64,000 bases of DNA, from assembly GCF_012769535.1 (NCBI RefSeq), contig NZ_CP046565.1, positions 186,001-250,000 on the forward strand, read 5' to 3'. The position numbers and the translations under genes were made by a program. Under the pieces are notes generated by a model. The model worked only from the letters and a program-made list of their open reading frames with translations. It did no database searches and had not been told where the DNA came from. Every line of letters starts with the position of its first letter. Position 1 is the stretch's first letter. Positions 18,530 through 27,414 of the stretch are shown piece after piece. This DNA is from Methylococcus geothermalis. Lineage in GTDB: Bacteria > Pseudomonadota > Gammaproteobacteria > Methylococcales > Methylococcaceae.

Positions 18530-18627
18530 CGGACTTCCCTTGCTCCAAATCGCTGGCGGATGCGCGGTATCCATCCGCAGGCGAATCCGTCCCCACCAAT
18601 CCGATGAATTAACCGAGGCCTCGATAA

Positions 18628-19992
18628 GTGCGTATTCACATCCTGGGTATCTGCGGCACCTTCATGGGCGGCCTCGCCATCATGGCCCGCCAGCTCGGCC
18701 ATACCGTCACGGGATCGGACCAGAATGTCTATCCTCCGATGAGCACCCTGCTGGAACAGCAGGGCATCGACCTCAGCGACGGCTACAGCCCGGACAATCT
18801 CCATCCCATCCCCGATCTCGTCATCATCGGCAATGCGCTCTCGCGCGGGAATCCGGAGGTGGAGGCAGTGCTGAACATGGGGCTGGCATACACCTCCGGC
18901 CCGCAGTGGCTTTACAACTACGTCCTCAAGGGACGGTGGGTGCTGGCGGTCGCGGGAACCCACGGCAAGACCACGACCTCCAGCATGCTGGCCTGGATAT
19001 TGGAACACGATGGGCACAAACCGGGCTTCCTGATCGGCGGGGTGCCGCTCAATTTCGGCGTTTCCGCCCGCCTCGGCGAAGGCCGTTTTTTCGTGGTGGA
19101 GGCGGACGAGTATGACACCGCCTTTTTCGACAAGCGTTCCAAGTTCGTCCATTACCGCCCGCGCACCACGATCCTGAACAACCTGGAATACGACCACGCC
19201 GACATCTTCCCCGACCTCGCCTCGATCCAGCGGCAGTTTCACCACCTCGTGCGCAGCGTCCCCGGCAACGGCCTGCTGGTGGTTCCGGAGCGGGACGAAA
19301 ACCTGGCCGAAGTGCTCAGGATGGGATGCTGGACGCCGATCGAAAAAACCGCGCTCGGGCCGGACAATGCCGCCGACTGGCAGGCGCACCCGCTGGCGGA
19401 AGACGGCAGTCGGTTCGATGTGGTGTTCCGGGACGAGTGGCTGGGCACGATCCACTGGCAGCTCTCCGGCCGGCACAACATGCTCAACGCCCTGTCCGCC
19501 CTTGCCGCGTCTCATCATGCCGGCATCGAGCCGGCCGCAGCGATCTCGGCCCTGAGCCGGTTCCAAAGCGTCAAACGCCGCCTGGAAGTGCGCGCCCAGC
19601 TCCGCGGCATCACCCTCTATGACGACTTCGCCCACCACCCCACGGCGATCGCCACGACGCTCGAAGGTCTGCGCGCGCGGGTCGACGGCGCGCGCCTCAT
19701 CGCGGTCGTCGAACCGCGCTCCAACACCATGCGCATGGGCGTACACGCCGACACGCTCGCGGCGTCCCTCGCCCCCGCCGACCTCGCCATCCTTTACCAG
19801 GCGCCCGACCTGGGATGGGACGTGACGAAAGTCACCTCCGCTTCGGACCGCATCGTCACCTGCGACAGCATCGGCGCGATCGTCGAGCGCCTGCGGCAGG
19901 AATGCCGGGCGGGCGATCACGTGGTCTTCATGAGCAACGGAAGTTTCGGCGGCATCCACGAAAAAACCGAGGCCGTGCTGCGGGAAGGCTGA
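18628..19992 (+). CDS. mpl: UDP-N-acetylmuramate:L-Ala-gamma-D-Glu-meso-DAP ligase
   Basis: A 454-residue Mur-ligase family enzyme that recycles murein tripeptide by ligating it to UDP-MurNAc. It begins at GTG 18628 with the Mpl hallmark RIHILGICGTFMGGLAIMARQLGH. The ATP loop is GTHGKTTTSSML (about 110-121), followed by EADEYDTAFFDKRSKFVHYRP and YDDFAHHPTAI, all typical of Mpl rather than MurC. Length matches the family. Stand-alone gene between apaH and the large membrane protein. Confidence 0.96.
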   Translation: MRIHILGICGTFMGGLAIMARQLGHTVTGSDQNVYPPMSTLLEQQGIDLSDGYSPDNLHPIPDLVIIGNALSRGNPEVEAVLNMGLAYTSGPQWLYNYVLKGRWVLAVAGTHGKTTTSSMLAWILEHDGHKPGFLIGGVPLNFGVSARLGEGRFFVVEADEYDTAFFDKRSKFVHYRPRTTILNNLEYDHADIFPDLASIQRQFHHLVRSVPGNGLLVVPERDENLAEVLRMGCWTPIEKTALGPDNAADWQAHPLAEDGSRFDVVFRDEWLGTIHWQLSGRHNMLNALSALAASHHAGIEPAAAISALSRFQSVKRRLEVRAQLRGITLYDDFAHHPTAIATTLEGLRARVDGARLIAVVEPRSNTMRMGVHADTLAASLAPADLAILYQAPDLGWDVTKVTSASDRIVTCDSIGAIVERLRQECRAGDHVVFMSNGSFGGIHEKTEAVLREG

Positions 19993-20061
19993 CGCACGGC
20001 GCTCTTGCCCGACACCTCCGCTACGCCTAAAGTCGGGGCAACATCGGCGAGGATCGCTCCA

Positions 20062-23000
20062 ATGGTTCGACACATCGCATTGTGGGTCCTGCTGGCCTGC
20101 GCCGTCCCCGCCTGGACCGGCCCGCTGAACTCGCCCGCCATTCCCGAAGCGCTCAAACCCTGGATACCCTGGGCGCTTTATGGCCACGAGGCCGATGCCT
20201 GTCCCCATTTCCTCGAACAGCCCGGCGAACGCCGCTGCGCCTGGCCCGGGGAACTCGATCTGGAACTCCACGATGGCGGCGGCAATTTCCGCAGCCGCTG
20301 GCGAAGCTTCGTCGATACCTGGGTGCCTCTCCCGGGCGACCCGCGATCCTGGCCGCTGGCGGTCGAACTGGACGGCAGACCGGCGACCGTCTCGACCCGC
20401 AACGCGGTTCCCGGCGTCCGCCTGCCGCCCGGCGCTCACACGATCGCCGGACGCTTCCTGTGGACTACCATGCCGGACACCCTGCGCGTTCCCATCGAAA
20501 TCGGACTGGTCCGGCTCAGCGTCGGCGGTCGCGCGATAGCGTTTCCGTCCGTCGACGACCAGGGACAACTGTGGCTGCGTAAGACCCCTGACGGCGCCGC
20601 ACCCGAAACCTCGCCGCTCAAGCTCGAGGTCTTCCGTCTGCTGAGAGACGCCGTTCCGATGGAAGTCTCGACCCGGCTCGAACTCGACGTCTCGGGGGAA
20701 ACGCGCGAGGTTCTGCTGGAAGGCTCCCTACTGCCGGGTTTCATTCCGCTCTCGTTGAACAGCCCGCTCCCCGCCCGCCTCGAGCCGGACGGACGTCTTC
20801 GGCTGCAGCTTCGCCCCGGCCACTGGAACATCGGCATCGACAGCCGGGCCAACCGGGATGGGCAGGAACTCGCCCTCCCTGCATTCGCTGCGCCGTGGCC
20901 GCGGGAAGAGCTGTGGTCGTTCGCCGCCGACCGGTCGATTCGGGTGGCCGAAATTTCCGGCGCCCCCCTGGTCAACCCGCGGCTGACGCGGCTTCCCGAG
21001 GAATACCGCTCGCTGCCGACCTATGCGATGGCCCCGGACACCGTATTGCGGTTCGATCCGGTCCGGCGCGGCGACCCGGAACCCGAACCCGATACACTGG
21101 CTATCCGCCGGTCGCTCTGGCTGGATTTTTCGGGACAGGGCCTCACCATCCTGGACGACATCTCCGGCCGAATCACCCGCAACTGGCGCCTCGACGCCGC
21201 ACCCGCCATGAAGCCGGGACGGGTGACGGTGGATGGCCAGCCCCAGACCATCACCCGTCTCGACGCGGGTCCGGGTGGTGTGGAAATCCGAAGAGGCGAA
21301 CTCCACCTGCGGGCGGAAAGCCGCTGGGAAGCCGGTGTATCGTCCCTCCCCGCGACGGGCTGGAACACCGACTTCGTAAGCGCGGCCGCCGAACTCCACC
21401 TGCCGCCAGGCTGGCGCCTCTTCGCCGCACCGGGCGCCGACCATGTGCCGGACTCCTGGATCGGTCGCTGGTCCCTGCTCGATCTGTTCCTAGTCCTCAT
21501 CACCACGCTCGCAGCCGCGCGGCTCTGGGGTTGGCCGGCCGGAAGCATCGCGCTCCTCACGCTCACCCTCACCTGGCACGAGCCGGATGCGCCGCAAAGC
21601 GTGTGGCTCTGGCTGCTCGGGGTCACCGCCTTGGGCCGGGTGATTCCGTCCGGCAGCTTCGCCTCGGCGCTGCGCATCGTCCGGATGATCGTCCTGGCCG
21701 CGCTGGCGATCGCCAGCTTGCCATTCGCGGTGCAACAGCTTCGGCTGAGCCTTTATCCGCAGCTGGAGCCGCATGCCATGGCCTTCGACTACGGCGGTCA
21801 GGCGGCGGAAACGGCGGCCATCGCACCAGCGGCTCCTGCGATGGTGCTGCGGGAAAAATCGGGCTCGCCTGAGGAAGCCGAAACCCCGCCGCCGGCCGAT
21901 CCGAGCCGCACCGTCGACCCGGACGCCCTCACCCAGACCGGTCCCGGCCTGCCGCAATGGCAATGGCACCGGATCACGCTGAACTGGAACGGGCCGGTGC
22001 TGGACGACCAGCAGCTCAGGCTGCTGCTGATCCCGCCCTGGGCCAGCCGCGGCCTGAACGTTCTCAGGGTGGCGCTGCTGGCCGTGACCGTTCTGCTGCT
22101 CCTGGGCTGGCGTGGGAAATCCGGTGTTTCGGGACTGATGGTGCTGCCCTTGCTCCTGGTCATCACGCCCGACAGCCGCGCCGGCGAGTTCCCGCCGCCG
22201 GCACTGCTCGACGAACTCGAGACCCGCCTGCTCGCGGCCCCGGAATGCGGCACCGAATGCGCCCAGATCGAACGCATGAAACTCCGCATCCGACCCGGCG
22301 ATCTGCTGATGACTCTGAAAGCGCACGCGGAGCAACGCGTCGCCATTCCGCTGCCGGCGCAAGCTGCCCAGTGGATCCCATCCCGCATCCGGGTCGATGG
22401 CGACCTTGCCACCGGTCCCTACGCCAATGCCGAGGGCTTACTCTGGCTGATGCTCGATCCGGGCGTCCACAGGGTCGAACTCTCCGGACCCTTGCCGAAA
22501 CTTCCCCGGATCGACCTGCCGCTGCCCCTCCGGCCGCATCGGGTCGATATCGAAAGCGATGGATGGGAGGTCATCGGAATCGACCCGAATGGAAAACCCG
22601 AACCGCAGGTTCAGTTCGTGCGCAGAGGCGGCAGCGCTTCCACGGAACGACGCTTGGAAAGCGCTCCATTACCCGTGTTCCTTGCGGTCGAACGCACCCT
22701 GCGGCTGGGACTCGACTGGCGCGTCGCCACTCGAGTGACACGGCTATCGCCCGCCGAAGCGCCGGTGGCGCTGAACGTTCCGCTGCTGCCCGGAGAAGCG
22801 GTCATCTCGCCGGGGATCTCGACCGAAAACGGAAGCGTGCGAATTCATCTGCCGCCGGGCATCCTAGACGCGAACTGGGAATCGACCCTCGACCGAACCG
22901 GCAGGCTGGAACTGCGCGCGCCGCAAACTAGCGACTGGACCGAAATTTGGCGCCTCGATGCCAGCCCGGTCTGGCACATCGAAACGAGCGGCATCCCCGT

Positions 23001-24084
23001 GGCCCATCACCAGGATGCCGGCGGCCATTGGCTGCCCGAATGGCGTCCGTGGCCAGGCGAAACGGTCACCCTGCTCCTCAGCCGTCCGCCGGCTGTCCCC
23101 GGTAACGCGCTCACCATCGAAAGCAGCGCGCTCGAAACCCGCCCCGGCCAACGGGCGACGGACACGGAGCTGGCGTTGGGCATCCGTAGCGCCAAGGGCG
23201 GCCAGCATGGGGTGACCCTGCCCGAGGGTGCCGAGCTGCAGTCGGTCGAGATCGACGGCACCGCCCAACCCATCCGCCTGAATGGGAGCGCCGTCACCCT
23301 ACCCCTGCACCCAGGCGAACAAACGGTCCGGCTGACATGGCGCACGCCGGTCGGAATCGGGCTGCGCACCGCGGCGCCGAGGGTGGATATCGGCTCCCCC
23401 AGTGTGAACAGCCGAATCGGCATCGAACTCGGCCAGGACCGCTGGGTCCTCCTGGTCGGCGGGCCGACGCTGGGACCTTCGGTACTGTTCTGGGGAACGC
23501 TGGGCGTGATCGTGATCGCCGCCGTCGCACTGGGGATGCGGCTGGACCGCTTGCCGCTCAAGATCCGGCATTGGCTGCTGCTGCTGATCGGTCTGAGTCA
23601 AGTCCCTCTGGCGGCGAGCCTCGTGGTCATCGGCTGGATCGGAGCCCTGGAGTGGCGCGGCCATGGGGAAATGCCGCCCGAGCCGCGGCACTTCAACCTC
23701 ATTCAGTCGGGTCTTGCCCTGCTCACCGTCCTCGCGCTGAGTATCCTGCTGTCGGCTGTGCATCAAGGGCTGCTCGGCCTGCCCGACATGGGAATCACCG
23801 GCTATGACTCCAGCGCGTATCGGCTCAACTGGTACACGGACCGGAGCGGCCCTCTGCTGCCCCGGCCCTGGGTCGTCTCGGTTCCGCTGTTTGCCTACCG
23901 GCTGCTCATGCTGGCCTGGGCCTTGTGGCTGGCCTACGCCCTGCTGGACTGGCTGCGTTGGGGTTGGGGTTGTTTTTCCGCGGGGGGACTTTGGCGGCAG
24001 AATCCCGGGACAGCACCCGCTGCCGGCGTTGCACCACCCCGGACCGCCGATACGACTGCTCCGAATGACCCTTGGCAGCGTTGA
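20062..24084 (+). CDS. Very large membrane protein of unknown function, 1340 residues
   Basis: Start at ATG 20062 (GAGGA upstream) gives a Sec-type signal peptide of about 20 residues. A long exported region (about 25-490) has beta-rich, Trp/Pro-containing sequence. Then come three or four hydrophobic helices (about 485-580), another pair near 690-730, a second exported region (about 740-1130) and four or five C-terminal helices (about 1140-1310). Cys pairs occur in the exported parts (ACPHF ... RRCAW; ECGTECAQ). Codon use and third-position G+C agree with neighbours, so it is a true gene. I do not recognise the family; the alternation of exported beta regions and helices hints at an envelope scaffold or transport protein. 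Confidence 0.8.
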   Translation: MVRHIALWVLLACAVPAWTGPLNSPAIPEALKPWIPWALYGHEADACPHFLEQPGERRCAWPGELDLELHDGGGNFRSRWRSFVDTWVPLPGDPRSWPLAVELDGRPATVSTRNAVPGVRLPPGAHTIAGRFLWTTMPDTLRVPIEIGLVRLSVGGRAIAFPSVDDQGQLWLRKTPDGAAPETSPLKLEVFRLLRDAVPMEVSTRLELDVSGETREVLLEGSLLPGFIPLSLNSPLPARLEPDGRLRLQLRPGHWNIGIDSRANRDGQELALPAFAAPWPREELWSFAADRSIRVAEISGAPLVNPRLTRLPEEYRSLPTYAMAPDTVLRFDPVRRGDPEPEPDTLAIRRSLWLDFSGQGLTILDDISGRITRNWRLDAAPAMKPGRVTVDGQPQTITRLDAGPGGVEIRRGELHLRAESRWEAGVSSLPATGWNTDFVSAAAELHLPPGWRLFAAPGADHVPDSWIGRWSLLDLFLVLITTLAAARLWGWPAGSIALLTLTLTWHEPDAPQSVWLWLLGVTALGRVIPSGSFASALRIVRMIVLAALAIASLPFAVQQLRLSLYPQLEPHAMAFDYGGQAAETAAIAPAAPAMVLREKSGSPEEAETPPPADPSRTVDPDALTQTGPGLPQWQWHRITLNWNGPVLDDQQLRLLLIPPWASRGLNVLRVALLAVTVLLLLGWRGKSGVSGLMVLPLLLVITPDSRAGEFPPPALLDELETRLLAAPECGTECAQIERMKLRIRPGDLLMTLKAHAEQRVAIPLPAQAAQWIPSRIRVDGDLATGPYANAEGLLWLMLDPGVHRVELSGPLPKLPRIDLPLPLRPHRVDIESDGWEVIGIDPNGKPEPQVQFVRRGGSASTERRLESAPLPVFLAVERTLRLGLDWRVATRVTRLSPAEAPVALNVPLLPGEAVISPGISTENGSVRIHLPPGILDANWESTLDRTGRLELRAPQTSDWTEIWRLDASPVWHIETSGIPVAHHQDAGGHWLPEWRPWPGETVTLLLSRPPAVPGNALTIESSALETRPGQRATDTELALGIRSAKGGQHGVTLPEGAELQSVEIDGTAQPIRLNGSAVTLPLHPGEQTVRLTWRTPVGIGLRTAAPRVDIGSPSVNSRIGIELGQDRWVLLVGGPTLGPSVLFWGTLGVIVIAAVALGMRLDRLPLKIRHWLLLLIGLSQVPLAASLVVIGWIGALEWRGHGEMPPEPRHFNLIQSGLALLTVLALSILLSAVHQGLLGLPDMGITGYDSSAYRLNWYTDRSGPLLPRPWVVSVPLFAYRLLMLAWALWLAYALLDWLRWGWGCFSAGGLWRQNPGTAPAAGVAPPRTADTTAPNDPWQR

Positions 24085-24090
24085 ACGACT

Positions 24091-24585
24091 CTATTGAAAG
24101 GGCCTTACGCCGTCGAAGATGAATTCGCGTAGCACTGCGACCATCCGCTGGCAGGATTCCGAATTCAAACCATCCGGAGGCACGAGCGTATCCGCTTTAT
24201 CCAGCGCCGCGTGAAGTTCGTTTTCATCGTGAACAACGCTGATACCCGGACGTGTCATCAGCCATTTCGCGGTAAACTCCTGATGATCGTTCCTGTGCTC
24301 CCCCAAATCGGCCCGCCGTGGCATGACGATCAAGGGCTTGCCGTGCTCGGCCGCGCTGATGACGGTTCCCATGCCGGCATGCGCGACGATCACCTTCGCC
24401 TGCTTCAGGAGATCGAGATACTCTCCCGCCTCCATCACCTCGGCCCATCGCATGGCTGCCGGACGCCAGGCAGTGCGGCCGATCTGTCCGAAGACTTCCG
24501 TCTGGGGATGTCTTGCGGCCCAGGCATCGACGGAGCGGGACAGCCGGTCGAACGGCACCTGGGAGCCCACGGTCAGGAAAATCAA
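24091..24585 (-). CDS. Split glycosyltransferase catalytic subunit, Alg13/PssE/EpsF-like
   Basis: About 164 residues, C-terminal GT28-type domain. It begins FLTVGSQVPFDRL and has the donor-binding block AKVIVAHAGMGTVISAAEHGKPLIVMPRRADLGEHRNDHQ, typical of Alg13-like halves that bind UDP-sugar. I choose the TTG at 24585 because it overlaps the stop of the Alg14-like gene (TTGA) and places the domain at the N-terminus as in homologues; the open frame further upstream lies inside that gene. The pair would transfer one sugar onto the lipid-linked repeat. Last gene of the EPS locus; converges on the large membrane protein with a six-base gap. Confidence 0.85.
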   Translation of the reverse strand: MIFLTVGSQVPFDRLSRSVDAWAARHPQTEVFGQIGRTAWRPAAMRWAEVMEAGEYLDLLKQAKVIVAHAGMGTVISAAEHGKPLIVMPRRADLGEHRNDHQEFTAKWLMTRPGISVVHDENELHAALDKADTLVPPDGLNSESCQRMVAVLREFIFDGVRPFQ

Positions 24586-25052
24586 AGCACGGCCCCGATG
24601 TAATGGGGCCCGTCGGGGCGGGCCAGATGCTCCCACTGGGTCAGCCACAAATCCGCATAGCGGCGCACGAGCCGGCCGGACAGCGACATTCTGCCCACGT
24701 TGGCGATGCTGTCGATCCAGATGGTGCGCGCCCCCAGCAGCTTGCCCAAACGCAGAGCGAAATAGCCTGGCGCGGCGCCGGTCGAGATCACGACATCGGG
24801 CCGCTCGCGGAGAATGATCCGGACCAATTCGCAGATCAGCAGTATGCCGCGCAGCCAATCCTTCTTGTTGGCATCCGTTACCAGATAAAACCGCGCACCC
24901 GGCGGGATGCTTTGCCGATAGTCCGAAAAATGGGTCGCTACGAATGCCATGTCGCCGCCGCGGAGGGCATCCCGGAGCCGCATCAGCTGCATCCAGTGCC
25001 CGCCGCCGGAAGCAACCGCAAGGATGCGCGGCCGCTTGCTTCCGTTATCCAT
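24582..25052 (-). CDS. Split glycosyltransferase membrane-anchor subunit, Alg14/PssD/EpsE-like
   Basis: About 156 residues: RILAVASGGGHWMQLMRL at the N-terminus, then a hydrophobic helix (WLRGILLICELVRIIL), RPDVVISTGAAPGYFALRLGKLLGARTIWIDSIANVGRMSLSGRL (split over several lines), and YADLWLTQWEHLA. This is the acceptor-binding, membrane-associated half of GT28 enzymes, which recruits the Alg13-like half. An ATG at 25052 and a TTG at 25055 are both possible; AAGGAG is upstream. Coupled to the downstream gene by overlapping stop/start. Confidence 0.86.
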   Translation of the reverse strand: MDNGSKRPRILAVASGGGHWMQLMRLRDALRGGDMAFVATHFSDYRQSIPPGARFYLVTDANKKDWLRGILLICELVRIILRERPDVVISTGAAPGYFALRLGKLLGARTIWIDSIANVGRMSLSGRLVRRYADLWLTQWEHLARPDGPHYIGAVL

Positions 25053-25094
25053 CAATTGGCTGTTGCTCCTTCAATGATCCCTGAAAAGAAGATA

Positions 25095-26189
25095 TCAGTT
25101 CGGTACGATCATCCGCGCCCGCTTCCAATATCCGAAATAATCGAACTGCAATGGCGTGGTATCGTTGTACAGGTACATCGCCATAGACCAGTAGTGTGGA
25201 GACGAGGCGTTTGGAACCAGCGTGGCACCAACCGCATTGGCCACCAGAGTGCCATTGATCCATGTCTTGAAATAGCCTTGTCCGCCGCTCGCAATGGGAC
25301 GATCATCGAGATAGGCATCGATGACTATATTAATGTCCTGCTGCGGCAGCAATCCCGTTATCATTCCGAGCCGCTCGTGTTTGAGCTCCGGACCTATGCT
25401 TCCGTCGATGTGTATCGCCAGTCGCTGGCTGTTGGTCGGATCGGTATCGACCACCATTCCGATCGAGGGAGGAGAACCGTCCGGTTTTATCTGCCAAATA
25501 AGCCCGGGATGGCTGTCGCGGGGCATGAATGTCCAGGATTTGGTCAGGTCCGCCCCGCCGAATCTGACGCTCAGATCCCAGACGAAGCGCCGCCGGGAGG
25601 GAACATAATAGCTGTTGAGCTGGGTTCTGAGCGTGCCCTCCACCACACCATCCCCGGCCTTGTAGCCGATGGCCGTGTAGCCGTTGGTCTTGAATACCCG
25701 TCCCGGAATACCGGCATCGGTGATATTCCAGCCATTGATGACTTTGGCTTGTCCTGCCGCGGCATCCCAGTAGTTGATCGTGTCGAAATCGGCGATGCCG
25801 ATGTTCGGATTGACGAAGGGGACCGATCCGCCAAAGTCGAAAGTGCGTGGCTTACCGCTCAAGTCGATACGCTGGGTTTGATTGCCGACGATGATGTCGT
25901 ACGGATCGGAAGCCACGAAGACCGTGCCGGTAATGGTGGCATCCGGCGCCGGTGTGGGCGACGGAGTCGGCGAAGAAATCGGAGTTGGCGTGGGGGTCGG
26001 TGTTGGCGTCGCGGTGGGTTTCGGGGTCGGGGTCGCCCTGACCCTCGACGATTTGACTTTCGCCGCCGTGGCGGCTTGCAACGACGACGCGAGCACGATG
26101 AAAGCGAGTGCGCCGGCGATCCGCCGGAAAACGCGGTGGCGCGGCGATGAGAAGCCGTCCGAAAACAAAGAATCCGAATTCCTGCTCAT
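25095..26189 (-). CDS. Secreted jelly-roll protein with Thr-Pro linker, polysaccharide-lyase-like
   Basis: A 364-residue exported protein. A Tat/Sec-like N-terminus (SPRHRVFRRIAGALAFIVLASSLQAATA) is followed by a Pro-Thr repeat linker (about residues 50-82) and a ~280-residue domain. Sequence such as FGGADLTKSWTFMPRDSHPGLIWQIKPDG, VDTDPTNSQRLAIHIDG and GYFKTWINGTLV resembles the concanavalin-like fold of polysaccharide lyases (heparin-lyase I/PL20 type). I infer a periplasmic or surface enzyme that trims or binds the polymer made by this locus; catalytic residues were not verified. AGGGGG lies before the ATG. Confidence 0.62.
   Translation of the reverse strand: MSRNSDSLFSDGFSSPRHRVFRRIAGALAFIVLASSLQAATAAKVKSSRVRATPTPKPTATPTPTPTPTPISSPTPSPTPAPDATITGTVFVASDPYDIIVGNQTQRIDLSGKPRTFDFGGSVPFVNPNIGIADFDTINYWDAAAGQAKVINGWNITDAGIPGRVFKTNGYTAIGYKAGDGVVEGTLRTQLNSYYVPSRRRFVWDLSVRFGGADLTKSWTFMPRDSHPGLIWQIKPDGSPPSIGMVVDTDPTNSQRLAIHIDGSIGPELKHERLGMITGLLPQQDINIVIDAYLDDRPIASGGQGYFKTWINGTLVANAVGATLVPNASSPHYWSMAMYLYNDTTPLQFDYFGYWKRARMIVPN
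25960..26045 (-). repeat. Short tandem repeat encoding Thr-Pro linker
   Basis: Imperfect six-base units (GTCGGN-type on the plus strand) within the secreted-protein gene code for alternating Pro-Thr/Ser. The linker separates the signal region from the catalytic-like domain. Such tracts can vary in length by slippage in units of two residues without frameshift. Confidence 0.7.
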
Positions 26190-26311
26190 GATACCCCCTT
26201 ACCCAGGTCTAACGACTTTCGTCCGGAACCGATCCTCGGCAACCCGATCAGCAGACGAGTCACCGTATTGTCATGTTGGAACACATTTCCCCGGCAGAAT
26301 TCCAACCTGCC

Positions 26312-27388
26312 CTACCCGCTTGCCGCTCGCCCGGCAACAGTGACGCACCGGTAAACGGCATCGAGCTGGCGCAGTACGCCTTGTATTGCATAGTAGTTCA
26401 CCACACGGCGAAATGCACTTTCGCGCAGCCGCTGGCGCAGCCCGGTATCCTTCAGGGCAGCAACCAGCGCCTCGGCCAGCGCTTCGACGTCGCCCGGCGG
26501 CACCAGCAGACCGCATTCTCCGTCGCCGAGGAGTTCGGGAATGCCTCCGACCGGGGTGGCCACGACCGGAACGCCAGCCGCCATCGCTTCCAGAATGCAG
26601 ACGGGCAGCCCTTCGAAGTAGGAGGGAAGGACCAGCACCCGGGCCGCAGACAACTTGGCGTCCTTCTCGGCCTCCCTGATCCAACCCGGCAGCCGCACGG
26701 CATCGGAGACTCCCAGCTCCACCGCAAGCCGCCTGACAGCCTCCCTTTCGCCGTCGCCGGCAAGCGTCAACACGGCGTCCGGGACACGTTTCAGCACAAG
26801 GGGAATGGCCCGGACCAGATCGAAGACGCCTTTCTTCTCGCGCAAGCGACCCAGGAACAGCACCTCCGGCCGCCCCGAGCCGCGCTCCTCCGGCAGGGCA
26901 TCGGGAACACGCACCGGATTGCCTATGACCCGAACGCTCGCCCGCGGCTCGATGGCCAGCAGGACCTTGGACCAGGCTTCGGTAAGGGCGATCACGCAGG
27001 CGGCACGCCGCAGCGTCCTCCGTACCCACCATTTTGCCGCGGGACGGCACTCGCTGGCGTAGAACACGCCGAATTCGCCGCTATGGACATGGAAGACATA
27101 GGGGGTGCCGAACAGGTCAGCCAACGCGCAAAGCACCGACTTCCTCCAGAAACTGCCGCGCGAGGCGCTATGGGCATGCACGATGGCCAAACGACGCGCC
27201 AAGAGCCGGCCCAGCAACCGTGTCCCCGCCATCGCCATGACACGAAGCTGGGTCGGAAGACTTGGCCCCTCATACGAGCACAGGCGCTCGATTTTCCAGC
27301 GGGAGACGAAATCCGGCTCAAGATAGGCCTCGATCACCGCCGCAATGCCGCCATTCGTCCCCGGCCCGATCATCAGAACTCTGCGCAT
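26312..27388 (-). CDS. GT4-family glycosyltransferase of the EPS locus
   Basis: About 358 residues, a GT-B fold transferase. The N-terminal half has MRRVLMIGPGTNGGIAAVIEAYL and VHAHSASRGSFWRKSV; the C-terminal half has the GT4 donor motif LFLGRLREKKGVFDLVRAIP, AGDGERE, VLVLPSYFEGLPVCILEAMAAGVPVVATPVGGIPELL (EX7E motif: E at PSYFEG and LEAM). Start ATG 27388 has GAGGA at good spacing; a second candidate ATG at 27418 overlaps the flippase stop. It would add a sugar to the undecaprenyl-linked repeat. Sugar specificity is not readable. Confidence 0.9.
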   Translation of the reverse strand: MRRVLMIGPGTNGGIAAVIEAYLEPDFVSRWKIERLCSYEGPSLPTQLRVMAMAGTRLLGRLLARRLAIVHAHSASRGSFWRKSVLCALADLFGTPYVFHVHSGEFGVFYASECRPAAKWWVRRTLRRAACVIALTEAWSKVLLAIEPRASVRVIGNPVRVPDALPEERGSGRPEVLFLGRLREKKGVFDLVRAIPLVLKRVPDAVLTLAGDGEREAVRRLAVELGVSDAVRLPGWIREAEKDAKLSAARVLVLPSYFEGLPVCILEAMAAGVPVVATPVGGIPELLGDGECGLLVPPGDVEALAEALVAALKDTGLRQRLRESAFRRVVNYYAIQGVLRQLDAVYRCVTVAGRAASG

Positions 27389-27414
27389 GGTTCCTCTTTC
27401 CCCGGAAAAATCGA

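Noticed and set aside
18397-20568. 723-codon minus-strand open frame
   Set aside because: Antisense to mpl and the start of the large membrane protein; composition is that of a shadow frame.
25960-26045. Tandem short repeat as a CRISPR or regulatory repeat
   Set aside because: Units are six bases, in frame, and encode the Thr-Pro linker of a secreted protein.
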